From the NCBI GenBank assembly GCA_902461815.1, contig CABPZE010000001.1:248001-312000 (forward strand): a stretch of 64,000 bases of DNA, read 5' to 3'. The notes beneath the pieces are model-generated. The model made no database searches. It saw nothing but the letters and a program-made list of their open reading frames with translations, and had not been told where the DNA came from. The stretch comes from CAG-390 sp003523225. Its GTDB lineage: Bacteria; Bacillota; Clostridia; Oscillospirales; CAG-272. The position numbers and the translations under genes were made by a program. Positions 1-9,029 of the stretch are shown here, in pieces. Position 1 is the stretch's first letter. Each line of letters starts with the position of its first letter.

Positions 1-1
1 A

Positions 2-361
2 CTTATCATCCTTTGCGGACATTATGAGGGCGTGGATCAACGCATCATTGACGAGATAATAGACGAGGAGATCTCAATAGGGGATTACGTGCTTACCGGC
101 GGGGAGATCCCTGCCTGCATTCTTGTTGATGCAGTGGCACGCACGGTGGACGGAGTTCTTGCTGCACCAGAATGTTTTGAAAGCGAAAGTCTGTCTGACG
201 GGTTGCTTGAATATCCGCAATACACACGCCCATATGAATTTCACGGCGTTAAAGTGCCGGACGTGCTTATTTCGGGTCATCACGCAAATATTGATCGTTG
301 GAGAGCGGAAAAATCCGCAGAGCTGACCGCAAAAATGCGTCCGGATCTGCTTAAAAAATGA
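2..361 (+). CDS. trmD: tRNA (guanine-N1)-methyltransferase TrmD, C-terminal part
   Basis: TrmD methylates N1 of G37 in tRNAs with a G at position 36, using S-adenosylmethionine, and prevents +1 frameshifting. The window begins inside the gene; the reading frame is open from base 2. Visible are the GHYEGVDQR segment, the SIGDYVLTGGE motif of the trefoil-knot SAM site, and the C-terminal stretch LLEYPQYTRP followed by VLISGHHANI and WR, all diagnostic of the family. About half of a normal 230-250 residue TrmD is present. The N-terminal half, and probably rimM/rpsP, should lie upstream. The stop is 34 bp before the next gene. Confidence 0.96.
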   Translation, partial: LIILCGHYEGVDQRIIDEIIDEEISIGDYVLTGGEIPACILVDAVARTVDGVLAAPECFESESLSDGLLEYPQYTRPYEFHGVKVPDVLISGHHANIDRWRAEKSAELTAKMRPDLLKK

Positions 362-395
362 TGACTGTAAAATTTTGCGGAAGGGAGGAATAACG

Positions 396-2363
396 GTGGC
401 TGATAGTCCTGAAACCAAAAGCGAAACGAAAGAAAACAACCTGGAAAGCGAGAGTTGCTTCGGCGCATTTTGCGACAGCTGCACAGATGCTTTCAGAAAC
501 GGCGCGGTCGGGAATGTTCTTACCGATTATTCGCGTGAGGAACGTGCATTTGAGTCGTCTGCAATTGCAACTGTTGTACGTCGCTCCGATCAGGGTCACG
601 GATTGCTACGGAAGCTGAGACGCGCTGTGGCAAGAAGCTTTGAGGAATCGTTTATAATGGGCGTGCTCGAAAAGCTCAAGGGCGCGGTGCTTGCTTGTTC
701 CGCAAAAACCATTGGGGTGTTTTTTGTTACATTCGGTATATATTCCTCGCTTATTTACCTTATAAAGAAATATGCCTTATATACGGACGGTATGGATCTG
801 TCTGATCTTGTCTGCGGCATTGCAATGATCATTACTTCTTTTCCGCTGCTGTTCAGTTCAAAGACGGTTGCCGAGGCACTTTGCCGCAGTGTGTTTATGA
901 AGCCGGTATTTTCGGACGCTTTGGGAATTGAGCCGGAAAAGATGGTCGGAAAGAAGAAAACGACTGAAAACGGACAAAGCTGGGCTGTTATCGTAGGCAT
1001 AGCGATTGGAATGCTGACATATTACATTCCTCCGATTGCGTTTATTGCCGTATTTTTCTGCTCGGCGTTTTTGGCTGTCCTTATGACATATCCGGAGTCC
1101 GGTGTAATGATCCTGATACTTCTTGCGCCGTTTTTCAGCCTGTCGAGTCATCCCTCGCTGATACTTGCAGTCATTACGCTTCTGTCCGCTGCCGGATTTA
1201 CCGTAAAGTATTTGCGCGGTAAAAGAATCGTCTCTTTCGGTCCGTCCGAGGCTGCCGTTGCCGCTTTTATGCTGCTGACACTTGCCGGTGGACTTTTTGT
1301 ACCCGGAGGTAAATCGACGGCACTCATGCGGTCTGTGCTCATACTTATATATTTTCTTATTGTAAACACAGTCAATACCCGCCAAAGACTCAACACCTGC
1401 GTGTCGCTGTTTATCGGCTCTGCCACGATCATTTCATTTATCGGAATTGCGGAATACCTGCTCGGCAAAGCCGTTTACGATTGGCTGGACGTTGATATGT
1501 TCTCGGAAATATCGGGACGCAGCACCTCGCTGTTTTCCAATCCCAACACTCTCGGATATTTTATTATCCTTGCGTTTCCTTTTGCTCTTGCTGCCGTCGT
1601 GCTTGGCAGAAACAAACGCGAAAGGTTCGTTTCCGGATTCTGCGCACTTTCAATGCTTTTGTGTGCGTTATTCACATGGTCACGGGGGGCATGGATAGGG
1701 CTTGCAGCATCTTCAATACTGTTTATGCTTATTCTGACTCCGCGCTCAATCGCCGCGATTCCTGCGATCACGGCGGCAGGCTCGCTGCTTTGCATTGTTT
1801 TTCCGGGTACTCTCGGAGCAAGAATTGACAGTATTGCATCCTTGGCTGACAGCGCCAATTACTATCGCATACGTATCTGGAACGGTGTGTGCCGGATCAT
1901 AGGCAAGTATGCCGCAGGCGGAATAGGCGTCGGAGAAGAAATATTCAGCCGTGCTTATATGCGTATGGCAGCGCCTGAAGTCTGGAATGCCTCTCATGCT
2001 CACAGCTTGTGGCTTCAAACACTCACCGAGCTTGGAATACCGGGGCTTCTCATGCTGGTTCTTGCTGTCTTTCTGCTGGTTCAGAAAAGCATGGAATGCA
2101 TAAAGCTGTGCCCGGACAAAAAGCTCTCATTGCTTTGCGGCGCAGGAATATGCGGAGTCATGGCTGTTGCTGTATCCGGATTTTTTGATTTTGTTTGGTA
2201 TAACTATACTGTATTCTTTGCTTTCTGGGCTGTGGCAGGGATTGCATCGGCATCGGCTCAGATAAGAAAGCGGGAAGTCTATTTCGTGAGTGTTGAAAAT
2301 ATATCCAATCACAGTGATGAAAGATCCGCCGACATGATGATTTACCTTGGGCGTGATATCTGA
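396..2363 (+). CDS. O-antigen ligase / polymerase-like (Wzy_C) membrane protein
   Basis: A 655-residue multi-pass membrane protein. The hydrophilic N-terminal ~105 residues are followed by about a dozen hydrophobic helices. The segment around SLFSNPNTLGYF and the following TWSRGAWIGL match the O-antigen ligase/Wzy_C family, which polymerises or ligates surface glycans at the outer face of the cytoplasmic membrane; in Gram-positives the members probably act on capsule or teichoic-type polymers. The start is GTG 396, seven bases after AAGGGAGG; an in-frame TTG at 375 has no such site. No glycosyltransferase or flippase genes are adjacent, so the substrate is unknown. The family call is good; the exact reaction is inference. 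Confidence 0.75.
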   Translation: MADSPETKSETKENNLESESCFGAFCDSCTDAFRNGAVGNVLTDYSREERAFESSAIATVVRRSDQGHGLLRKLRRAVARSFEESFIMGVLEKLKGAVLACSAKTIGVFFVTFGIYSSLIYLIKKYALYTDGMDLSDLVCGIAMIITSFPLLFSSKTVAEALCRSVFMKPVFSDALGIEPEKMVGKKKTTENGQSWAVIVGIAIGMLTYYIPPIAFIAVFFCSAFLAVLMTYPESGVMILILLAPFFSLSSHPSLILAVITLLSAAGFTVKYLRGKRIVSFGPSEAAVAAFMLLTLAGGLFVPGGKSTALMRSVLILIYFLIVNTVNTRQRLNTCVSLFIGSATIISFIGIAEYLLGKAVYDWLDVDMFSEISGRSTSLFSNPNTLGYFIILAFPFALAAVVLGRNKRERFVSGFCALSMLLCALFTWSRGAWIGLAASSILFMLILTPRSIAAIPAITAAGSLLCIVFPGTLGARIDSIASLADSANYYRIRIWNGVCRIIGKYAAGGIGVGEEIFSRAYMRMAAPEVWNASHAHSLWLQTLTELGIPGLLMLVLAVFLLVQKSMECIKLCPDKKLSLLCGAGICGVMAVAVSGFFDFVWYNYTVFFAFWAVAGIASASAQIRKREVYFVSVENISNHSDERSADMMIYLGRDI

Positions 2364-2392
2364 AATTCAATTTACTTTATTACTTGAAAGAC

Positions 2393-2947
2393 ATGGTGAA
2401 CAATATGAATAATGCCGACGGTTCTGTTAAGAAGGCTCCGCACAAGGGACGCTCCGGAAGGCGCTTCAATCTTCTTGATGCGCTGATAATTCTGATAGTT
2501 GTCGCTGTCATCGCTCTTGCACTGCTCGCTTATCTGCCCGGAGGGCTGTTCCGGCTTGCTGAAAGCAGTGATGTTACAATAATATACACCGTTGAGGTCA
2601 CAGGCGTAAAGCGTGAACTTGCAGCGGGAATAGCGGTTGGAGACAAGGTAACGGAAAAGGGAACAGCAGTATTCCTCGGAAATGTAAGCGCTGAGGTCGA
2701 GGTCACTCCGTTCAGTCAGGTCAGATATGACGCAGACTCAGGAGAGGTGGTCATGGACGAGTATGATGAGCTTTCCACTCTTCTGATCACCGTAAAATCA
2801 AATGCAAAATCCAACTCCTCAAGCGGATACAGCATCGGTGGACGAAGAATTGCAATAGGCGCTGAGTATGCGCTTAGTCTGCCCGGCTTTGAGGGTACGG
2901 GAAGCTGTATAAGCATTACCGAAATTTCCGGCAAAGGAGGCTCGTAA
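2393..2947 (+). CDS. DUF4330-type membrane-anchored protein (first copy)
   Basis: A 184-residue protein with a charged N-terminus, the phrase FNLLDALIILIVVAVIALALL (residues ~28-48) forming one membrane helix, and a beta-rich extracellular part. The N-terminal F(N/S)xxDxxIIL pattern and the internal VxVGDKVxEKGT-like section fit the DUF4330 family, whose function is unknown. The start at ATG 2393 is chosen over TTG 2384; ATG 2405 is also possible. It directly follows the O-antigen-ligase-like gene and overlaps the next gene by one base (TAATG), so the three are probably translated together, suggesting an envelope role. Confidence 0.6.
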   Translation: MVNNMNNADGSVKKAPHKGRSGRRFNLLDALIILIVVAVIALALLAYLPGGLFRLAESSDVTIIYTVEVTGVKRELAAGIAVGDKVTEKGTAVFLGNVSAEVEVTPFSQVRYDADSGEVVMDEYDELSTLLITVKSNAKSNSSSGYSIGGRRIAIGAEYALSLPGFEGTGSCISITEISGKGGS

Positions 2948-3477
2948 TGAAGCACACAGGAGAAACAGGCGCGCAAGACACAGTGAACACAAAAAAATAT
3001 AATGTCAGATTCAGCGCCGCGGATGTGGTAATTATTCTGCTGCTGATAATTTCCGTTGCGTCAATAATAATCCGTTGTGTTTCCGATTCCGCCTCATTCG
3101 GAGGAAAAACCGACAGCTGCAGAGTTGAATTCAACGCCGCAGAGGTAAGGTACACAACTTATGACGCGCTGGAAGCCGGAGGTGACGTTTATCTTGGTGA
3201 CGAGCTTATCGGCAGACTGGTAGAGCAGCCGGCGTACTCACCGGCAGTGCTCCACACCTCGGGTGCAGATGGAGCTCCGATTGACGTTCATTATCCCGAA
3301 AACACGAAAATTGAAATAAACGGCGCTATTGAATGTGAGCTTGTTGCAACAGATGGCGGATATGTTACCCCAAAGGGAGTTCATATTGCACCGGGATGCG
3401 AGCTGACACTGAAATTCCGCACTGTGGATCTGACTGTAACAGTAACAGCACTGACAAACATTAGCACCGACAAATGA
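2947..3477 (+). CDS. DUF4330-type membrane-anchored protein (second copy)
   Basis: A 176-residue protein of the same architecture as the preceding one: short polar N-terminus, FSAADVVIILLLIISVASII helix at about residues 22-41, then an outside domain with a YLGDELIGRLVE stretch corresponding to the VGDKV region of its neighbour. It starts on the A of the upstream stop codon (TAATG), so translation is coupled. The pair probably arose by duplication and may form a heteromeric envelope complex with the O-antigen-ligase-like protein; that is inference. No catalytic motif is visible. Confidence 0.55.
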   Translation: MKHTGETGAQDTVNTKKYNVRFSAADVVIILLLIISVASIIIRCVSDSASFGGKTDSCRVEFNAAEVRYTTYDALEAGGDVYLGDELIGRLVEQPAYSPAVLHTSGADGAPIDVHYPENTKIEINGAIECELVATDGGYVTPKGVHIAPGCELTLKFRTVDLTVTVTALTNISTDK

Positions 3478-3562
3478 CATGATTGGAGTTATTTTGAAAA
3501 CCAAAGCACAATAATTACCGAATTAGTCTATTAATCCGTGCCAAATATCATCATTTTGTCTA

Positions 3563-3591
3563 TTGATTTTATCACAAGGCTTTGTTATAAT
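3563..3591 (+). promoter_or_regulatory. Sigma-A promoter for the HPr gene
   Basis: TTGATT (3563-3568), 17 bp spacer, perfect TATAAT (3586-3591). It lies 50 bp before the HPr start codon, giving a short untranslated leader. Confidence 0.8.
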
Positions 3592-3640
3592 ATTAACTAA
3601 GACCAAAAGTGTCCCGAAAGGGCTTGATAAGGAGTCGGAA

Positions 3641-3904
3641 ATGATCTCACGCGAAGTTACCATAAATAACAACGGCGGACTGCACGCAAGACCCGCAACA
3701 TATTTCATTCAGAAAGCCAATTCATACAACTGCTCTATCTGGATTCAGAAGGACGACCGTAAAATGAATGCCAAAAGTCTGCTTGGCGTTCTCTCCATCG
3801 GCATAGCCAAAGGAATGACTGTAACGCTTATTGCTGACGGTTCGGACGAAAAAGAGGCGCTTGACGGTCTTGAGGAGCTTATTAACACCGGCTTTGCCGA
3901 ATAA
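3641..3904 (+). CDS. ptsH: HPr-family phosphocarrier protein
   Basis: HPr (87 residues) carries phosphate from Enzyme I to sugar-specific EII proteins of the phosphotransferase system. His15 sits in the motif GGLHARPA (residues 12-19), and Ser46, the HPr-kinase site used for CcpA signalling in Firmicutes, sits in NAKSLLGV (43-50). Both key residues are present, which separates it from Crh, which lacks His15. ATG 3641 follows AAGGAG at 3629-3634; the longer upstream frame has no ribosome site and would begin inside the promoter. It is a single-gene unit with its own promoter and terminator; ptsI is not adjacent. The role as general PTS HPr rather than a specialised homologue is likely but unproven. 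Confidence 0.92.
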   Translation: MISREVTINNNGGLHARPATYFIQKANSYNCSIWIQKDDRKMNAKSLLGVLSIGIAKGMTVTLIADGSDEKEALDGLEELINTGFAE

Positions 3905-3997
3905 ATCCGGGATAGCAGGAAAACTTTCCTGTGCCCACTCGGAAATGCGAGCCGATATGCAGCGGAACTATGCCGTTTTGCACGGTTCACATAAAAC

Positions 3998-4037
3998 CAA
4001 CGGGGCTGGTGCGCCTTTGCGCAGCGGCTCCGTTTTA
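3998..4037 (+). terminator. Rho-independent terminator after HPr gene
   Basis: A 15-bp stem with one mismatch and two G-T pairs, left arm beginning ACGGGGCTG at 4000, loop CTTT, right arm ending GGCTCCGT at 4032, followed by TTTTATC. Confidence 0.75.
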
Positions 4038-4063
4038 TCATAAAAAGGATCCTGCATCTGATT

Positions 4064-5968
4064 ATGAATATTGAAAATCGTACAGAAGCCGATAATTCCG
4101 GGGATGAGCGCAGGGAGCGTTTGCTGAGAGAAGCCTGCGCGCTGCCTTTGTGCCCCGGCGTTTATATCATGCGAAACGCGCGCGGCAAAGTGATATATGT
4201 GGGAAAATCGCGCAAACTGCGCGACAGGGTATCTCAGTACTTCCGCAATGGAGAAAAAAATCTCAAGACCGAGCGTATGACAGCGGCGGTGGATTCATTT
4301 GAATATATAGTCTGCGATACAGAAATTGAGGCTCTTACACTGGAGAACACGCTGATAAAGCAGTATTCTCCGAGATATAATATCAAATTGAAGGACGCAA
4401 AGTCCTATCCTTACATCAAAATCACATCAGGCGCTTATCCGCGACTTGCAATGAGCCGTAAAAGGGAAGACGACGGAGCGCGATACTTCGGTCCGTATTC
4501 CGGTACATCAACGGTTTTTTCTGTCATTTCCCTTGTAAACAAGACATTCGGACTTCCGTCATGCAAAAAACGTTTTCCTGCTGATATAGGAAAGGACAGA
4601 CCTTGTCTTTATTACCGTATAGGTCAGTGCCGTGGCGTATGTACCGGAAATGTAAGCGAGGAAGAATACCGGGACGTTATTGACTGTGCAGCCGATGTGC
4701 TACGCGGAAACACTGCGGCGGCGCGCCGGGAGCTTGAAGAAAGGATGTACAAATACGCCGACGAGGAGTCATTCGAGGCGGCGGCGCGATGCAGAGATAC
4801 CATCAAAGCGCTTGAAGCGCTCTCGCAGAAGCAAAAAGTGGTTGCATCTCCGGACTGTGAACAGGACGTGTGCGGTGTTTATTCGGATGCGACCGGTGCT
4901 GTTCTTTCTCTGCTGTCTGTTCGCGGCGGGGCGCTTGTGGATAAAATTGATTTTCCGATCTCCGGCGAAGCCATTGCCGATTCACACGCTTTCTGCTCAC
5001 TGCTTTGCGAGCACTACAAACTTTGCGATTCAGCTCCCGGGCGTCTGCTGCTTGGCTTTGAATGTGATGATGACGATATATCGCTTCTGTCAGAATATCT
5101 GAGCGGAATTGCCGGAAAGCGCGTGCAGGTGACAGTTCCCGTGCGCGGGGATAACCGCAAGCTATGTAATATGGCGTCCGAAAACGCCCGTGAGGCGGCG
5201 GCGCGTCTTAGCCGTGACACCGAACGTACTGAAAACGCAGCGGTAAGACTTGCGTGCCTGCTTGGGCTTGAAACAGTACCGGAGCGTATTGAAGCATATG
5301 ATATATCAAATTACGGCGACGAACATATCACCGCCGGAATGATCGTTTCCGATTGCGGGCATTTCCGAAAGCGGGATTATCGAAGCTTCAATATCAAAAC
5401 CACCGAAGGCGCTGACGATTACGGCGCCATGCGTGAGGCGCTGAGGCGCAGATTTGCGCATTTGGAGGACCCGGACGGATCGTTTTCTGTAATGCCCGAT
5501 CTTATCCTGCTTGACGGAGGAGCGGCGCACCTTGGGGTTGCTCTTGAGGTAATGAAAGAGATGAATATTGACATCCCTGCCGCCGGGATGGTCAAAGACG
5601 ATTATCATAAGACACGCGCGCTTGTTACAGCTGACGGCGAAGTCAGCATTGCGCGCGAGCGTGAGGTGTTTGCACTTATTTACCGCATTCAGGAGGAGGT
5701 TCACAGATTCACCGTCTCCAAAATGACGCGTGCAAAGCGCAAAACGTATAAAACATCAACGCTTGAGAAGATTGACGGGATCGGACCTGTAAAGGCAAAG
5801 CTGCTTTTATCGGCGCTCGGCGGTCTTGGCGCAGTAAAATCTGCTGAAATAGATACGCTGGCGGCGATAAAAGGAATATCCCGTGCTGAAGCCTCTGCGG
5901 TTTACGTATATTTTCATCCGGATGAAGACAACGCGGGAAACAAAAGCAAGGACGGTCATGGAACATGA
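4064..5968 (+). CDS. uvrC: UvrABC excinuclease subunit C
   Basis: UvrC makes the two incisions around a DNA lesion recognised by UvrA/UvrB in nucleotide excision repair. At 634 residues it has the full domain order: GIY-YIG nuclease (PGVYIMRN at 31-38, VIYVGKSRKLRDR from 43), a Cys-rich section with LPSCKK and CLYYRIGQCRGVC, a UVR motif (about 215-250) that binds UvrB, an RNase H-like nuclease (EAYDISNYG, LILLDGG, AAGMVKDDYHKT), and a helix-hairpin-helix tail (LEKIDGIGPVKAKLLL). Its last four bases overlap the rsmD start (ATGA), so the two are cotranscribed. The ribosome site AAAAAGG is rather far from ATG 4064. Confidence 0.97.
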   Translation: MNIENRTEADNSGDERRERLLREACALPLCPGVYIMRNARGKVIYVGKSRKLRDRVSQYFRNGEKNLKTERMTAAVDSFEYIVCDTEIEALTLENTLIKQYSPRYNIKLKDAKSYPYIKITSGAYPRLAMSRKREDDGARYFGPYSGTSTVFSVISLVNKTFGLPSCKKRFPADIGKDRPCLYYRIGQCRGVCTGNVSEEEYRDVIDCAADVLRGNTAAARRELEERMYKYADEESFEAAARCRDTIKALEALSQKQKVVASPDCEQDVCGVYSDATGAVLSLLSVRGGALVDKIDFPISGEAIADSHAFCSLLCEHYKLCDSAPGRLLLGFECDDDDISLLSEYLSGIAGKRVQVTVPVRGDNRKLCNMASENAREAAARLSRDTERTENAAVRLACLLGLETVPERIEAYDISNYGDEHITAGMIVSDCGHFRKRDYRSFNIKTTEGADDYGAMREALRRRFAHLEDPDGSFSVMPDLILLDGGAAHLGVALEVMKEMNIDIPAAGMVKDDYHKTRALVTADGEVSIAREREVFALIYRIQEEVHRFTVSKMTRAKRKTYKTSTLEKIDGIGPVKAKLLLSALGGLGAVKSAEIDTLAAIKGISRAEASAVYVYFHPDEDNAGNKSKDGHGT

Positions 5969-6555
5969 TGAGAATAATAACCGGCAGTGCCAGAGGAACA
6001 AAGCTTTACACGCTCGACGGTGATGCAACAAGACCGACAGCCGAGCGGGCAAAGGAAGCGGTCTTCTCTGTATTACAGTTCAGGATAACGGGCAGGCGTG
6101 TGCTTGATCTGTTTGCGGGCTCAGGTCAGCTGGGGCTTGAAGCGCTAAGCCGCGGAGCAGGTTATGCGCTATTATGCGATAACTCCCGCGAGGCGGTCGA
6201 AATTATAAGAAAAAATGCCGACAAGACCCATCTTTCCCCTAAATGCGATATAAAATTGAGCGATGCATTATCATTGCTAAGCGGGATTGGAAGCTCTGCC
6301 GATGAAAAGTTTGATATGGTTTTTCTTGACCCTCCGTACGCTTCGGGACTTGTGCCAAAATGTCTTGACATTCTTTATGAGCGCGAGCTTTTGACTCATG
6401 ATGCGGTCGTGGTTTGTGAAACGGCACGCGAGAGCGATCCTTTCGGCACTGATGAAAAACCAAATGATCGTTATGAGATATTGAAAAAATCAATTTACGG
6501 CGCTGCGCGCGTGACATTTGTTCAGCCTCGCCATGCGCGTGATGTGGCAGAATGA
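5965..6555 (+). CDS. rsmD: 16S rRNA (guanine(966)-N2)-methyltransferase RsmD
   Basis: RsmD adds a methyl group to N2 of G966 of 16S rRNA (E. coli numbering) in the small subunit. The 196-residue protein shows the family N-terminus RIITGSARGTKL, RPTAERAKEAVFS, SAM-binding motif I LDLFAGSGQLGLEA (47-60), and the amino-methylase motif DPPY (122-125). It overlaps uvrC by ATGA; a second in-frame ATG at 5968 is equally possible. rsmD followed directly by coaD is a widespread bacterial arrangement, and here coaD starts 9 bases after the stop. Confidence 0.96.
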   Translation: MMRIITGSARGTKLYTLDGDATRPTAERAKEAVFSVLQFRITGRRVLDLFAGSGQLGLEALSRGAGYALLCDNSREAVEIIRKNADKTHLSPKCDIKLSDALSLLSGIGSSADEKFDMVFLDPPYASGLVPKCLDILYERELLTHDAVVVCETARESDPFGTDEKPNDRYEILKKSIYGAARVTFVQPRHARDVAE

Positions 6556-6564
6556 GGTGTAATT

Positions 6565-7074
6565 ATGTCAATTGCAATAGTACCAGGGAGTTTTGACCCC
6601 ATGACCGTGGGTCACAGAGACCTTATCGAGCGAGCCGCAAAATTATTTGATCGCGTAGTAGTTGCGATCATGATAAATCCCGACAAAAAGGGGCGTTTCA
6701 GCTTCGCTGAGCGAAAAAAAATTGCAGAGCTTACCCTATCAGGTATGAACGGCGTAACGGTTATTACCGCCGACGGATACCTTGCCGACCTTGCAGCGGC
6801 GTTGAGAGCCACCGCAATAGTCAAGGGCGTGCGCAACCCGGATGATTATGCGTATGAGCAGGATATGGCGGTCTTCAACCATGACCGCAATCCGCTTTGC
6901 GAAACTGTTTTTCTGCCCGCTTATGATGAGATGACATCAATAAGCTCAAGCCTTGCCCGTGAGCTTATTGACGCGGGTATGCCGACTGACGCAGTGCTTG
7001 CAAGAGAAGCGGCTGAATATATTTCCGGGATAGGAAACAAAAATACTTCGGAAACTACCGGTTCCGAAGGATGA
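6565..7074 (+). CDS. coaD: Phosphopantetheine adenylyltransferase
   Basis: CoaD transfers AMP from ATP to 4'-phosphopantetheine, the penultimate step of coenzyme A synthesis in the cytoplasm. The 169-residue protein has the nucleotidyltransferase signature PGSFDPMTVGH (7-17, with the T/HxGH motif), the GVRNPDDYAYEQDMA substrate segment and the ISSSLARELI motif near residue 130 that binds ATP. A GAGGTG ribosome site precedes ATG 6565. The C-terminal ~12 residues are a polar tail beyond the usual 160 residues. Confidence 0.97.
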   Translation: MSIAIVPGSFDPMTVGHRDLIERAAKLFDRVVVAIMINPDKKGRFSFAERKKIAELTLSGMNGVTVITADGYLADLAAALRATAIVKGVRNPDDYAYEQDMAVFNHDRNPLCETVFLPAYDEMTSISSSLARELIDAGMPTDAVLAREAAEYISGIGNKNTSETTGSEG

Positions 7075-7104
7075 CAAACTGTATTAAAGCAAAGGAATTA
7101 AAAA

Positions 7105-9012
7105 ATGAAGGACGGATTTGTAAAGGTAGCCGCGGCAATACCGGAGCTGCGCGTTGCTGACTGCGTTTTTAACGCCGACAAAACGATCGAGCTTGCAAAA
7201 GAGGCAGCAAAAGAGGGAGCGGCAGTAATTGTTTTTCCTGAACTCGGTATCACCGGTTATACATGTCAGGATCTTTTCTTTCACAATACGCTGCTTGCCG
7301 CTGCCGAACGCGAAGCGGCGCGCATAGCAGCTGAAACCAAAGACCTTGAATCACTGATATTTGTCGGTCTGCCGCTGTACCATCTCGGTAAAATATATAA
7401 TGCAGCCGCTGCAATATACCGTGGCAGAATACTCGGACTTATTCCCAAAACCCTTATACCGAATTACTCCGAGTTTTATGAGGCAAGACAGTTTACCCCT
7501 GCTTGCAGTGAGACAGCAGACATTGAATTTGCCGGTCAGACCTGCCCGTTCGGTACTAAACTTCTGTTCTGCCACACCAAACTCAAAGATCTGATAGTTG
7601 CAGCTGAAATTTGTGAGGACGTATGGGGGCAGAATCCTCCTTCCGTGTCGCATTGTGCGGCAGGCGCGACGCTTGTCGTTAATCTTTCGGCATCAAACGA
7701 GGTAATAGGCAAACCTGAATACCGGATGAGCCTTGTCAAACAAAATTCCGCGCATAACATCTGCGCCTATGCCTACACGTCTGCAGGACCGGATGAATCC
7801 ACTACCGATCTCGTGTTTTCCGGACATTCGATGATATGTGAGGACGGATCGCTTATTGCCGAAAGGAAGCCTTTTGCAAAAGAAAAACTGCTTTTCGGAG
7901 ATGTTGACGTACAAAGGATCACCTACTCGCGTGCAAAAAACAATGTATTTGTATGCCGCGAAAATTTAGATTACCGCAGGATACCGTTTGGACAGTCACT
8001 TGCAGAGACCGATCTAACGCGCACATTTGCCCGTCGCCCGTTTGTACCGGACGATGATGCAACGCGCGGCAGCAGATGCGGTTTGATACTTGATATGCAG
8101 TCTGCGGCTCTTGCCAAACGTATAAAGCACACGGGTGCTGCAACGGCAGTTATCGGCGTATCCGGCGGACTTGATTCAACGCTCGCGCTTCTTGTTGCGG
8201 TGCGAGCTATGGAAATGCTGTCACGTCCGGCATCGGATGTACTGACGGTTACAATGCCCTGTTTCGGCACCGGGAAACGCACAAGGAGTAATGCCGAGGA
8301 GCTTTCCTTACTGCTCGGAACTGACTTCCGTTGCATTGATATCACCGCTTCCGCCAAACAGCATCTTGAAGATATCGGTCATTCACTTGACAATTACGAT
8401 GTGACATACGAAAACGCTCAGGCACGCGAGCGCACGCAGGTACTGATGGATCTTGCCAATCAGAGCGGTGGGCTTGTTATCGGCACAGGTGATTTGTCCG
8501 AAGTGGCGCTTGGCTGGTCTACCTACAACGGTGACCATATGTCCATGTACGGTGTCAACTGCTCTGTCCCCAAGACGCTTGTGCGTTATATTGTCAGATA
8601 TTACGCTGAAACGTGCCAAAACGAAAAACTGGCGGCAGTCCTTTATGATATCCTTGATACTCCGGTCTCTCCGGAGCTTGTGCCTTCAAAGCCCGGAGAA
8701 ATAAGTCAGCGCACGGAGGAGATACTCGGCAACTACGAACTGCATGATTTCTTTCTTTACCATATGTTCCGTAACGGGTACTCGCCGGATAAGCTATTCC
8801 GAATTGCAAGGATCAGCTTTGCGGGAATGTACGATGATGAGTATATCAAAAAAACTTTGCGTCTCTTCTGCCGCCGTTTCTTTGCACAGCAGTTCAAGCG
8901 TTCCTGCGTGCCTGACGGCGTGAAAGTGGGTACCGTTGCGCTTTCTCCGCGCGGAGACTGGCGTATGTCTTCCGATTCCTGTGCGGCGGAATGGCTTGCA
9001 AGACTTGACTGA
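7105..9012 (+). CDS. nadE: Glutamine-dependent NAD+ synthetase
   Basis: This enzyme makes NAD+ from deamido-NAD+ and ATP, taking ammonia from glutamine. The 635-residue protein has two domains: an N-terminal nitrilase-type glutaminase with the catalytic triad Glu46 (FPELGITGY), Lys115 (IPKTLIPNYSEF) and Cys170 (EICEDVWG), and a C-terminal synthetase with the pyrophosphatase loop GVSGGLDST at about 351-359 and the downstream ANQSGGLVIGTGDLSE region. Length and layout fit the bacterial two-domain NadE, so no separate amidotransferase is needed. An AAAGGA ribosome site lies before ATG 7105. It follows coaD by 30 bp, so two cofactor genes probably share a transcript. Confidence 0.97.
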   Translation: MKDGFVKVAAAIPELRVADCVFNADKTIELAKEAAKEGAAVIVFPELGITGYTCQDLFFHNTLLAAAEREAARIAAETKDLESLIFVGLPLYHLGKIYNAAAAIYRGRILGLIPKTLIPNYSEFYEARQFTPACSETADIEFAGQTCPFGTKLLFCHTKLKDLIVAAEICEDVWGQNPPSVSHCAAGATLVVNLSASNEVIGKPEYRMSLVKQNSAHNICAYAYTSAGPDESTTDLVFSGHSMICEDGSLIAERKPFAKEKLLFGDVDVQRITYSRAKNNVFVCRENLDYRRIPFGQSLAETDLTRTFARRPFVPDDDATRGSRCGLILDMQSAALAKRIKHTGAATAVIGVSGGLDSTLALLVAVRAMEMLSRPASDVLTVTMPCFGTGKRTRSNAEELSLLLGTDFRCIDITASAKQHLEDIGHSLDNYDVTYENAQARERTQVLMDLANQSGGLVIGTGDLSEVALGWSTYNGDHMSMYGVNCSVPKTLVRYIVRYYAETCQNEKLAAVLYDILDTPVSPELVPSKPGEISQRTEEILGNYELHDFFLYHMFRNGYSPDKLFRIARISFAGMYDDEYIKKTLRLFCRRFFAQQFKRSCVPDGVKVGTVALSPRGDWRMSSDSCAAEWLARLD

Positions 9013-9029
9013 CAGCAGAATATGCAACA

